Part shown: positions 7,030 through 13,578 of the stretch, in pieces
Numbering within the stretch: the first letter of the stretch is position 1
Layout: every line of letters begins with the position of its first letter
Origin: Hyphomonadaceae bacterium
Lineage (GTDB): Bacteria; Pseudomonadota; Alphaproteobacteria; Caulobacterales; Hyphomonadaceae
Direction of reading: 5' to 3'
Assembly (NCBI GenBank): GCA_030696545.1
Contig: JAUYSA010000509.1
Span: forward strand, 1-21,193
Length of the DNA stretch: 21,193 nt
Program-made: the position numbers and the translations under genes
The notes under the pieces: generated by a model
The model's database searches: none
What the model was told of the DNA's origin: nothing
What the model saw: only the letters and a program-made list of their open reading frames with translations

Positions 7030-9654
7030 TCAGACCTTGCCTAAGCGCTTGATCGCCCCCGCCAGTGGCCGCTCGCCCTCACAGTAATCCTCCCAGGCGG
7101 TGGACTTGGCGAGCAACGCAGGCACGGTGCGCAGGGTGAATTTGGCGGGGTCGAGCCCCTTCTTCACTTGGCTCCAGTTGATCGGCATGGACACCGGTGC
7201 ACCGGGGCGGCCACGCGGCGACAGCGGGGCCACGGCTGTGGCCATGCGGTCGTTGCGGAGGTAGTCGAGGAAAATGCGACCCGTCCGCTCCTTCTTGGCC
7301 ATGTTGATCAGGTAGCGGTCGGGCGCGTCGGCCGCCATGACCTTGCAGACGTCGCGGGCGAATCCCTTGGCGATCTCCCAATCGATCCCTTTGGCTTTGA
7401 GCGGCGTGACAACGTGAAGGCCTTTTCCCCCGGTGGTCTTACAGAAACTGACCAAGCCCAGCTCCTCCAGCCGATCACGCACCTCGCGGGCTCCCTCGAT
7501 CACCAACTCAAACGGTACGTCGGGCGCGGGGTCCAGGTCGAAGACCAACCGTCCGGGTTGCTCCGGCTCGAACGCCTCGCAGTTCCAAGGATGCAGCTCC
7601 AAGGCGCCGGTCTGAGCGGCGGCGATCAAGGCTTCCACGCGGTCGAACTGGATGTAGGGCTTTCGGTCCCCCCAGACTTCAACCTCGCTGATGAGCGCCG
7701 ACTGTCCCTTTGACGAATGGCGCTGGAAAAAATTCTGAGCGCCATGGATGCCGTCCGGCATGCGGATCATCGAGCAGGGCCGGCCCTTCACGTGGGGCAA
7801 CATCCAATCGCCCACCGCCTCATAGTATTGCGCCAGGTCCAGCTTGGTGACTGGCTTGCCATCGCCGGCGTCGGGCCAGAGCGGCTTGTCCGAATTGGAA
7901 ATGGTGACGCCCATCACCGGCCGGGACCCGCGGGCGGCCACAGTCTTAGTGTGAACGGTGACCGGAACCGGTTCGCTCAACTCGGTCGTGGAAGCCGGCG
8001 CTGGGGTTTCAGCCTCAACTTCGTAAGCGGGCTTGTCGTCGCGAAGCCCCTTGAAAGATGCCTGGCGGATCGAGCCGTCGCCAGTGAAGCCGGCGTACTG
8101 GATTTCGGCGACAAGCTCCGGTCTCACCCAGTGGACGCCGACGCCCCGCTTGGGCGCGCCCTTGCCCTTGAACGGATTGTCGTCGGTCTCCAAAGCCTTG
8201 AGCCGCGGCATAATGCGAGCAACGACGTCGCGGCCGAAGCCCGTGCCGATCCGGCCGACGTGAACGAGCTCGCCGTCGCGGTTGACCCCGGCGATCAGGG
8301 AGCGAAAGGCGTCGCCTGTCGTGGTCCAGCCGCCAATCACCACCTCGTGGCCCTGGCGGCACTTGGATTTGCCCCAGCTCTCGCTGCGACCCGACTGATA
8401 GGGCGCATCGAGCCGCTTGGAGATGATCCCTTCCAGGTCCATGCGGCAGGCGGACTGGAGGACTGCATCGCCGGCCGTGATGAAGTGATCGACGTAGCGA
8501 ATGTTCGCCGGCGCGTCGTCCACGTGCGCCTGCAGGCGTTCCTTCCGGTCTACGAGCGGCAAGGCCCGCAGGTCGTCCAAGCCGGCGAACATCTGATCAA
8601 AGACGAAAAACACCAGATCCTTGGTCTTGCCGTCGGAGATAGCCGCCTGAAGGGCGGCGAAGTCAGGCGCTCCGGTGTGGTCCAGGGCCACAACTTCTCC
8701 ATCGATTATACCGTCCGACAGCCCCGCGCCGCTGGCGACGATCTCCCGGAATTTGTCCGACCAGTCGAGGCCCTTGCGGCTGAGCAGGGTGGCCTTGCCG
8801 TCGACCGTGCGCAGCTGCATGCGATAGCCGTCGAACTTGATTTCATGCGCCCACCCCTGCCCCGCTGGCGGCTTCTCCAGCGTCTTGCAGAGTTGAGGTT
8901 CGATAAACTGCGGCAAGGCCCTGACGGTCTTCGCCTTGGTCGGCGCCTTGGCTTTGACCGGCGTGATCAGGCCGGCCGGCGCGCTATCGTCTCGATTGCT
9001 CTGCCAGACTGCGCCCGCGTCCGCGCCCCTGGCTGTCATGAAGGGTTTGGCCGCTTTGCCCTTGCCATTGGTGATCTCGACCATGGTTCGCGCAGAGGCG
9101 ACGGATCGATCCTCATCGGTCGGGCCGGTGACATTGCCCTCCACTGCGCCCTCATCACAATGCTTGATCAGCAGCCAGGCGTTCTTCGGCTTGCCCGGCT
9201 TGTCGCCCTTCAGGCGCACGATCACCCAGGAGCCGTGCATCCGCTCACCTTCCATCACGAACTTCAGCTCGCCCTTGGCCAGCGCTTGGCCGATTTTTTC
9301 GAAGCCCTTCTCCGGGGCCCAGTAGCCACGGTCCCAGAGCATCACTGTGCCGCCGCCGTACTGGCCTTTGGGGATGGTGCCTTCGAAGTCGCCATAGTCC
9401 AGCGGGTGGTCCTCCACCTCCATTGCCATGCGGCGGTCCTTAGGGTCGAGCGACGGCCCCTTCGGCACCGCCCACGACCGGAATGTGCCTTCGTACTCGA
9501 GGCGCAGATCGAAGTGCAGGTGGCTGGCGGCGTGCTTCTGGATGACGAAGCGCAGCGCCTGCGAGGGCACGACCTTTGCGTCCTTCCCAGACGGTTCGGC
9601 CGTCTGAGAGAAGTCCCGCATCTCCTGGTACTTGGCGAGCTTTGTCGCGGCCAT
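7030..9654 (-). CDS. ligD: NHEJ DNA ligase LigD (phosphoesterase-ligase-polymerase)
   Basis: Multifunctional ATP-dependent ligase that processes, fills and seals double-strand breaks with Ku. ATG at 9654 is preferred over the in-frame GTG at 9660 because GGGAG lies 5 bases before it; 874 residues. The order is PE-LIG-POL, as in Pseudomonas LigD. Phosphoesterase, about 10-180: His41, His47 and Asp49 in HLHFDLRLE, His83 and Tyr87 in DHPLDYGDFEG. Ligase, about 250-560: Lys273 in EIKFDGYR (motif I), LEGIISKR (motif IV), GKSKC (motif V). Polymerase, about 590-860: Asp706/Asp708 in FDLDPAP and TTGGKGLH. All key residues are intact. It is divergent from DUF5961-ku, with a candidate stress promoter in the shared region. 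A dispersed paralog remnant lies at 3381-3857. Confidence 0.96.
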   Translation of the reverse strand: MAATKLAKYQEMRDFSQTAEPSGKDAKVVPSQALRFVIQKHAASHLHFDLRLEYEGTFRSWAVPKGPSLDPKDRRMAMEVEDHPLDYGDFEGTIPKGQYGGGTVMLWDRGYWAPEKGFEKIGQALAKGELKFVMEGERMHGSWVIVRLKGDKPGKPKNAWLLIKHCDEGAVEGNVTGPTDEDRSVASARTMVEITNGKGKAAKPFMTARGADAGAVWQSNRDDSAPAGLITPVKAKAPTKAKTVRALPQFIEPQLCKTLEKPPAGQGWAHEIKFDGYRMQLRTVDGKATLLSRKGLDWSDKFREIVASGAGLSDGIIDGEVVALDHTGAPDFAALQAAISDGKTKDLVFFVFDQMFAGLDDLRALPLVDRKERLQAHVDDAPANIRYVDHFITAGDAVLQSACRMDLEGIISKRLDAPYQSGRSESWGKSKCRQGHEVVIGGWTTTGDAFRSLIAGVNRDGELVHVGRIGTGFGRDVVARIMPRLKALETDDNPFKGKGAPKRGVGVHWVRPELVAEIQYAGFTGDGSIRQASFKGLRDDKPAYEVEAETPAPASTTELSEPVPVTVHTKTVAARGSRPVMGVTISNSDKPLWPDAGDGKPVTKLDLAQYYEAVGDWMLPHVKGRPCSMIRMPDGIHGAQNFFQRHSSKGQSALISEVEVWGDRKPYIQFDRVEALIAAAQTGALELHPWNCEAFEPEQPGRLVFDLDPAPDVPFELVIEGAREVRDRLEELGLVSFCKTTGGKGLHVVTPLKAKGIDWEIAKGFARDVCKVMAADAPDRYLINMAKKERTGRIFLDYLRNDRMATAVAPLSPRGRPGAPVSMPINWSQVKKGLDPAKFTLRTVPALLAKSTAWEDYCEGERPLAGAIKRLGKV

Positions 9655-9683
9655 GATCACTCCCGACTCAGGTCAGAGTGATC

Positions 9684-9708
9684 AACGAACACCTCGGCCA
9701 GACGATCC
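9684..9708 (-). promoter_or_regulatory. Candidate EcfG/SigT-type promoter for ligD
   Basis: On the minus strand GGATC (9708-9704), a 16-base spacer and CGTT (9687-9684) match GGAAC-N16-CGTT at 8 of 9 positions. The predicted start near 9677 leaves a leader of about 23 bases before the ligD ATG at 9654. Confidence 0.45.
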
Positions 9709-9728
9709 GGGGCGGGGTCAGCGCCGAT

Positions 9729-9754
9729 TGAATCCTTTTCGGCATGGCCGCGTT
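9729..9754 (+). promoter_or_regulatory. Weak candidate stress promoter for the DUF5961 gene
   Basis: TGAAT (9729-9733), a 17-base spacer and CGTT (9751-9754) match the GGAAC-N16/17-CGTT consensus at 7 of 9 positions, 22 bases before the DUF5961 start. Weaker than the other sites and listed because of the shared arrangement. Confidence 0.2.
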
Positions 9755-9776
9755 GGGAAGCGCAGGAGAATAGAAT

Positions 9777-10019
9777 ATGACCCAATCCGCCGGGGAAACC
9801 CGTCAGTTCAGCGTCCGCGCTCGCCATGTGGACAGCCATCATGCACGACTGCTGGAGGAGGCTTCCTTCGAGGCTGCCGCCGTCGCCTATGTGGAAGACC
9901 TGCACCCCCCGGTCGGCGACGACAATGAGATCAGCGTGATCGTCCGCGAGGTCGGCACCGGCCACGAGCACTGCTTCCGAATCGATCTGGACTCCGGCGA
10001 AACGGCGTCCTGTGGCTAG
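9777..10019 (+). CDS. DUF5961-like small protein next to ku
   Basis: 80 residues, beginning MTQSAGETRQFSVRARHVDS and continuing with ARLLEEASFEAAAVAYVEDL and a C-terminal strand-rich end containing HEHCFRIDLDSGETASCG. I recall this as the DUF5961 family of Caulobacterales; that name is from memory. AGGAGA lies 8 bases before the ATG. No membrane segment or catalytic motif is visible. It sits between ligD (divergent, 122 bases away) and ku (72 bases downstream, same strand), so it may be co-expressed with the end-joining genes. Function unknown; a role in repair is inference from position only. Confidence 0.8.
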   Translation: MTQSAGETRQFSVRARHVDSHHARLLEEASFEAAAVAYVEDLHPPVGDDNEISVIVREVGTGHEHCFRIDLDSGETASCG

Positions 10020-10022
10020 CGG

Positions 10023-10047
10023 CGAACGAATCATCCTGTGAGTCGTT
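10023..10047 (+). promoter_or_regulatory. Candidate EcfG/SigT-type promoter for ku
   Basis: CGAAC (10023-10027), a 16-base spacer and CGTT (10044-10047) match GGAAC-N16-CGTT at 8 of 9 positions. It lies just after the stop of the DUF5961 gene and 44 bases before the ku ATG, so ku could be transcribed independently of its neighbour. Confidence 0.5.
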
Positions 10048-10091
10048 GAGTCGGTCCAAGCGCCTGTACGGCGCCGCCTGAGGGACCCGAC

Positions 10092-10943
10092 ATGGCTTAC
10101 CGCCCGACTTGGCAAGGACACCTGAAGCTGTCTCTCGTGACCTGTCCGGTTGCGCTCTACACCGCGACGAACTCGGCAGGCGACGTCCACTTCAACCTGA
10201 TCAACCCGAAGACCAATAACCGGATCAAGATGATCACGACCGATCCGGACACAGGGCCGATCGAGAGATCGGAGTTGGTGAAAGGCTATGAGGTTTCTAA
10301 GGGCGAATATATTCTGCTGACCCAGGAAGAGATCAATTCGGTCAAGCTGGAGAGCACCAAGACCATCGAGATCGAACGCTTCGTGCCCGGCGACGAAATT
10401 GACCGCCTCTATTGGGACAACCCCTATTTCCTCGCGCCCGACGGCAAGCTGGCCCAGGAGGCCTTTGGGGTCATCCGCACCGCCTTAGAGAAGTCCGGCC
10501 AGATCGCACTGGGCCGAGTAGTGATCGGCACACGCGAGCGGATTCTTGCGCTTGAGCCGCGCGACAAGGGGATTCTGGCCTACACGATCCGCACGGACGC
10601 CGAGGTTCGCAAGCCCGATGAGATCTTTGGCGGCATCAGCGACAAGGTCGCTGATCCGGCGATGATCGCCATCGCCGAAAAGATCATCGAACAGCAGGAA
10701 GGTCCGTTTGACCCCAGTCAGTTCGTGGATCGCTACGAAGAAGCGCTGAAGGCGTTGATTGAGGACAAGAAGAAGGGTCACAAGCCCGCGAAGGTCGCCG
10801 AACCTGAGGACACCAACGTCGTGGATCTGATGTCGGCGCTGCGAGCCAGTTTGGGAGCCAAGGGCAAGGTCGCCGCCAAACCGTCACCCAAGGCAAGGCA
10901 GGCCAAGGCACCGGCGAAGGCTAAGGCCCGCAAGGCCGGCTGA
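10092..10943 (+). CDS. ku: Ku DNA end-binding protein (bacterial NHEJ)
   Basis: Forms a homodimeric ring on double-strand break ends and recruits LigD. The 283-residue product starts MAYRPTWQGHLKLSLVTCPV, the usual bacterial Ku N-terminus, and carries the core beta-barrel (about 1-225) with conserved stretches IERFVPGDEIDRLYWDNPYF and GRVVIGTRERILALEP. The FVDRYEEALKALIEDKK helix is the minimal C-terminal region. A Lys/Ala-rich tail of about 50 residues (ending KAPAKAKARKAG) resembles the DNA-binding extended tails of other bacterial Ku proteins. GAGGGA precedes the ATG at suitable spacing. The stop lies 2 bases from the stop of the convergent minus-strand gene. Confidence 0.96.
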   Translation: MAYRPTWQGHLKLSLVTCPVALYTATNSAGDVHFNLINPKTNNRIKMITTDPDTGPIERSELVKGYEVSKGEYILLTQEEINSVKLESTKTIEIERFVPGDEIDRLYWDNPYFLAPDGKLAQEAFGVIRTALEKSGQIALGRVVIGTRERILALEPRDKGILAYTIRTDAEVRKPDEIFGGISDKVADPAMIAIAEKIIEQQEGPFDPSQFVDRYEEALKALIEDKKKGHKPAKVAEPEDTNVVDLMSALRASLGAKGKVAAKPSPKARQAKAPAKAKARKAG

Positions 10944-10966
10944 ACTCAGCCAGCGCCCCCGGCCTT
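10932..10966. terminator. Nested inverted repeat over the convergent ku stop codons
   Basis: AAGGCCGG (10932-10939) and CCGGCCTT (10959-10966) are exact reverse complements, and inside them GGCTGA-AC-TCAGCC (10938-10951) is a second palindrome that contains both stop codons. The symmetry fits a bidirectional terminator for ku and the opposing gene, but there is no T run and the inner loop is very short, so function is uncertain. Confidence 0.35.
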
Positions 10967-11491
10967 TCGGTAATCAGTCCTCGCGTTCACGACCTTGAAC
11001 GTCGCGGCCTTGCGCTCTTCGACATAGGCGCTCTGCGCAGCCATGCGGCGTATCTCAAGGTCTTCGGCCTCGCGACGGAAAGCTGCCTCTTCGCGCTTTC
11101 GGTTCTCGTCAAGTTTGCTTAACGCCTTCTCGGCCGCCTCAAGCTTTGAGCGATCCGCCGGCGGCTTCGATCGCGCGGCGGGTTTGGCTTTCGGCGCTGC
11201 TTTGACAATCGCCTTCTTGGGTACGTCAGGCACTAAAGGAAGGCTCGTGGGCTCCAGCACAAAGGGATCGGTTGATCCCACGGCGCGTCGTAGCAACGTC
11301 TCGGGATGGGCGGTCGCCGCAGCAATCGCCCCCTCGTCCGTCGTGATCTTGGCTTCGCCGCTGGCGAAGAGATTCTGTCGGGTTCCCCAAGCCCGTAAGG
11401 CCGCAGCTTGGCTCGGCGCAGCCACGACCGTGTCGTAGAAGCCAAACTGCGCCTGAAAGACCTTCAGCTTGCGAGTGGGCGACTTTGCCAA
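10946..11491 (-). CDS. Small Ala/Lys-rich protein beside ku (often annotated TolA-like)
   Basis: 181 residues. The N-terminal domain (about 1-85, KLKVFQAQFGFYDTVVAAPS then AALRAWGTRQNLFASGEA) is conserved-looking and folded; a Pro/Lys/Ala-rich linker (90-112) and a charged coiled coil (113-165) follow. The TolA label often attached to such proteins comes from the low-complexity coil; there is no N-terminal membrane helix, so a Tol-Pal role is unlikely. The start is TTG at 11491 because the codons just upstream include stops; it lies 6 bases after the upstream gene's stop, suggesting translational coupling. It converges on ku. I infer a possible DNA- or repair-associated role only from its neighbours. 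Confidence 0.75.
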   Translation of the reverse strand: MAKSPTRKLKVFQAQFGFYDTVVAAPSQAAALRAWGTRQNLFASGEAKITTDEGAIAAATAHPETLLRRAVGSTDPFVLEPTSLPLVPDVPKKAIVKAAPKAKPAARSKPPADRSKLEAAEKALSKLDENRKREEAAFRREAEDLEIRRMAAQSAYVEERKAATFKVVNARTDYRKAGGAG

Positions 11492-11497
11492 GAGCTA

Positions 11498-11677
11498 TCA
11501 GGCTTTATGGTCGCCGCGGTCACCTTGGCCGGGGCCTGCGTCGGTCTTAGCCTTCTGACGGCGGTCAGCGGCGAGCGATTTGCCGACGTCGACCTGTTCC
11601 TTGAACTGGCCTTTGTCGTCGCGGCGCACGAAGCGCTTGTCGCCAGGTGTAGGCTCAATCAGTTCGCGTTTAGACAT
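11498..11677 (-). CDS. Small conserved hydrophilic protein (MSKREL type)
   Basis: 59 residues, beginning MSKRELIEPTPGDKRFVRRD and ending in a Lys/Asp/Gly-rich tail (QGDRGDHKA). The segment RRDDKGQFKEQVDVGKSLA is a pattern I recall from small uncharacterised alphaproteobacterial proteins. GAGGAG lies 6 bases before the ATG at 11677, deciding this start over the in-frame upstream ATG at 11782. It is the first gene of an operon with the TolA-like gene (6-base gap). Strongly charged and probably unstructured. Function unknown. Confidence 0.8.
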   Translation of the reverse strand: MSKRELIEPTPGDKRFVRRDDKGQFKEQVDVGKSLAADRRQKAKTDAGPGQGDRGDHKA

Positions 11678-11698
11678 GGTGTTCTCCTCTTCAGAAGG

Positions 11699-11723
11699 AA
11701 TCCCGGTTCGCGATTGAGGTTCC
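11699..11723 (-). promoter_or_regulatory. Weak candidate stress promoter for the small two-gene operon
   Basis: On the minus strand a perfect GGAAC (11723-11719) is followed after 16 bases by GATT (11702-11699), 7 of 9 matches to GGAAC-N16-CGTT, 22 bases before the ATG at 11677. The -35 part is exact, the -10 part is poor. Confidence 0.25.
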
Positions 11724-11847
11724 ACCTGAGCTAACCCACCTGTTCGTGGTGGAGGCTCCCCGCTCGTAGAGACTGCAAGCACTCAGGCTCCGGGCATAAC
11801 ACACCGAGCCGGTTTTTCCGGACGGAGCATGACAGTCATCGTCTGTA

Positions 11848-13464
11848 TTATCGGTCGAACTCGAACAGCAGACCTTCGTTTGGCGCCAGGTCGAGCCTCC
11901 CGGTCAGGGCGGCGCCAACGTCGGTCGCATGGGTCGACAACAACACCCGCCCCGTCATGCCGGCGATAGCCGCCGGTTCGCCGCTGAGATTCAGGGCTAC
12001 TCCAAGTCGTCGGGCGCCGAACCGGCGCTCATAGGCCAGCACCTGATCCGTTGCCGCCAGCGCCTTGTAATCGCCTAGTGAGAGAGCCGGCTCGCGGCGG
12101 CGTAAGGCGATCAGTCTCCGGTACAGGTTCAGGATCGACGCCGGGTCGTCGGCTTGGCCGGCAGCGTGGCGCGCGCTCCAATCGGCGTTGAGCGGCAGCC
12201 AAGGCGACGCGGCGCTGAAGCCGGCGTTGGGGCTTTCGTCCCAAAGCATGGGCGTGCGCACCGGATCGCGGCCAAGGCCGAGCCCGGGCATGTTTAGCTC
12301 CCACGGGTCGCGCACCTGGTCTGGCGCTATGTCGCCATTGGTCATGCCGAGTTCGTCGCCCTGGTAGAGGGTGGGCGTACCACGCAGCGTCAGTAGCAGC
12401 ATCGCCGCGGCTCGCGCCTGGTCTCGTCCGACCCGGGAAGCGATACGATGACGGTCGTGATTGCCCAGCACCCAGTTCGGCCAGCCGCCGTTGGGCAACT
12501 TGGATTCATAAGCTTCAACGAGGATTGAGATCGAAGTGGGCGTCCAAGGCGTAGTGATCAGGTGGAAATTGAAAGGCAGATGGAAGCCGTCCAACGCCCC
12601 GCCATAGTAAGCCATGAGCCGCTCGATCGGCAGATAAGCCTCACCGATTAGGACTCGCTCGTCCTCATAACTGTCGCAGAGCCTGCGCATCAGGGCGACG
12701 GCGTCGTGCACTTCCGGCTGGTCCAGGGAATGGTCGCGCAGCACCCGCTCCGTCGGGGGCATCCCTTCGTGCCAGTGAGGGTTAGGTGGGTCGTCAGTTA
12801 GGCTCTCATCTTCGAAGAGGAAGTGGATTGCATCGACCCTGAACCCATCGACACCCTCATCCAGCCAAAAGCGCAGCACGTCCAACATTGCCTCCACCAC
12901 CTCGGGATTGCGCCAGTTCAGATCCGGCTGAGAACGGAGGAAGCCGTGGTAGTAATATTGGCTGGTGGCTTCGTCCCAGGTCCAGGCCGAGCCGCCGAAC
13001 TCCGAGACCCAGTTGTTTGGGGCACCGCCGCCGGGGGCCGGGTCACGCCAGACGTACCAGTCGCGTTTACGGCTGGCGCGCGCTGCCCGGCTCTCCTTGA
13101 ACCACGAATGGCGGTCCGAAGTATGGTTGGGGATGTAGTCGAGGATAACCCTTAGGCCCCGAGAATGGGCCTCGGCGACCAGCCGACGGAAGTCGCTCAT
13201 GTCTCCAAACAGCGGATCTATGGCCGTGTGATCGGACACGTCATAGCCGAAGTCGTCCATGGGCGAGCAGAAGATCGGCGACAGCCAGACCGCGTCGACC
13301 CCTAGCGCGACCAGGTAGTCGAGCCGTGCAATTACACCGGCCAAGTCGCCGACGCCGTCGCCGTTCGAGTCCTGGAACGAGCGTGGATACACTTGATAGA
13401 TGACAGCGTGTTTCCACCACGCCTCTTCGGCTCTTGTCGCATCGAGTGGACTTTCCGACGTCAT
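11848..13464 (-). CDS. GH13 alpha-glucosidase (oligo-1,6-glucosidase/GH13_23-like)
   Basis: Hydrolyses or transfers alpha-linked glucose from short maltooligosaccharides or related glucosides; 538 residues, no signal peptide, so cytoplasmic. It opens with the family start WWKHAVIYQVYPRSFQDSNG. The four GH13 motifs are present: DYIPNHTSD (about 109-117), GFRVDAIHFLF with nucleophile Asp211, GEAYLP with acid/base Glu275, and VLGNHDRHR with Asp337. The C-terminal beta domain is complete. The DAIHFLF form of motif II is typical of alphaproteobacterial and Xanthomonas alpha-glucosidases, so amylase or trehalose synthase is less likely. GAGGGAG lies upstream of the ATG. It is divergent from the GH65 gene, and both have candidate stress promoters. 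Exact linkage specificity cannot be read from sequence. Confidence 0.9.
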   Translation of the reverse strand: MTSESPLDATRAEEAWWKHAVIYQVYPRSFQDSNGDGVGDLAGVIARLDYLVALGVDAVWLSPIFCSPMDDFGYDVSDHTAIDPLFGDMSDFRRLVAEAHSRGLRVILDYIPNHTSDRHSWFKESRAARASRKRDWYVWRDPAPGGGAPNNWVSEFGGSAWTWDEATSQYYYHGFLRSQPDLNWRNPEVVEAMLDVLRFWLDEGVDGFRVDAIHFLFEDESLTDDPPNPHWHEGMPPTERVLRDHSLDQPEVHDAVALMRRLCDSYEDERVLIGEAYLPIERLMAYYGGALDGFHLPFNFHLITTPWTPTSISILVEAYESKLPNGGWPNWVLGNHDRHRIASRVGRDQARAAAMLLLTLRGTPTLYQGDELGMTNGDIAPDQVRDPWELNMPGLGLGRDPVRTPMLWDESPNAGFSAASPWLPLNADWSARHAAGQADDPASILNLYRRLIALRRREPALSLGDYKALAATDQVLAYERRFGARRLGVALNLSGEPAAIAGMTGRVLLSTHATDVGAALTGRLDLAPNEGLLFEFDR

Positions 13465-13494
13465 CTCTATGCTCCCTCTAAAGCGAAGCTAGAG

Positions 13495-13519
13495 AACCGT
13501 GCCGGCGCGCGCGCGTTCC
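13495..13519 (-). promoter_or_regulatory. Candidate EcfG/SigT-type promoter for the GH13 gene
   Basis: On the minus strand a perfect GGAAC (13519-13515), a 16-base spacer and GGTT (13498-13495) match GGAAC-N16-CGTT at 8 of 9 positions, 31 bases before the GH13 ATG at 13464. Confidence 0.5.
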
Positions 13520-13532
13520 CTTCCTGCGACTG

Positions 13533-13557
13533 GAAACCGGCCGACACGGCCAGCGTT
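13533..13557 (+). promoter_or_regulatory. Candidate EcfG/SigT-type promoter for the GH65 gene
   Basis: GAAAC (13533-13537), a 16-base spacer and CGTT (13554-13557) match GGAAC-N16-CGTT at 8 of 9 positions, 22 bases before the GH65 ATG at 13579. Its -35 element is only 13 bases from that of the opposing GH13 promoter. Confidence 0.5.
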
Positions 13558-13578
13558 GTGGCGCCTCGGAGACCGAGC

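Noticed and set aside
7717..9681. 654-codon plus-strand frame opposite ligD
   Set aside because: It lies entirely antisense to the complete, motif-perfect LigD gene; long antisense frames are common in such GC-rich genes, and the translation shows no recognisable domain.
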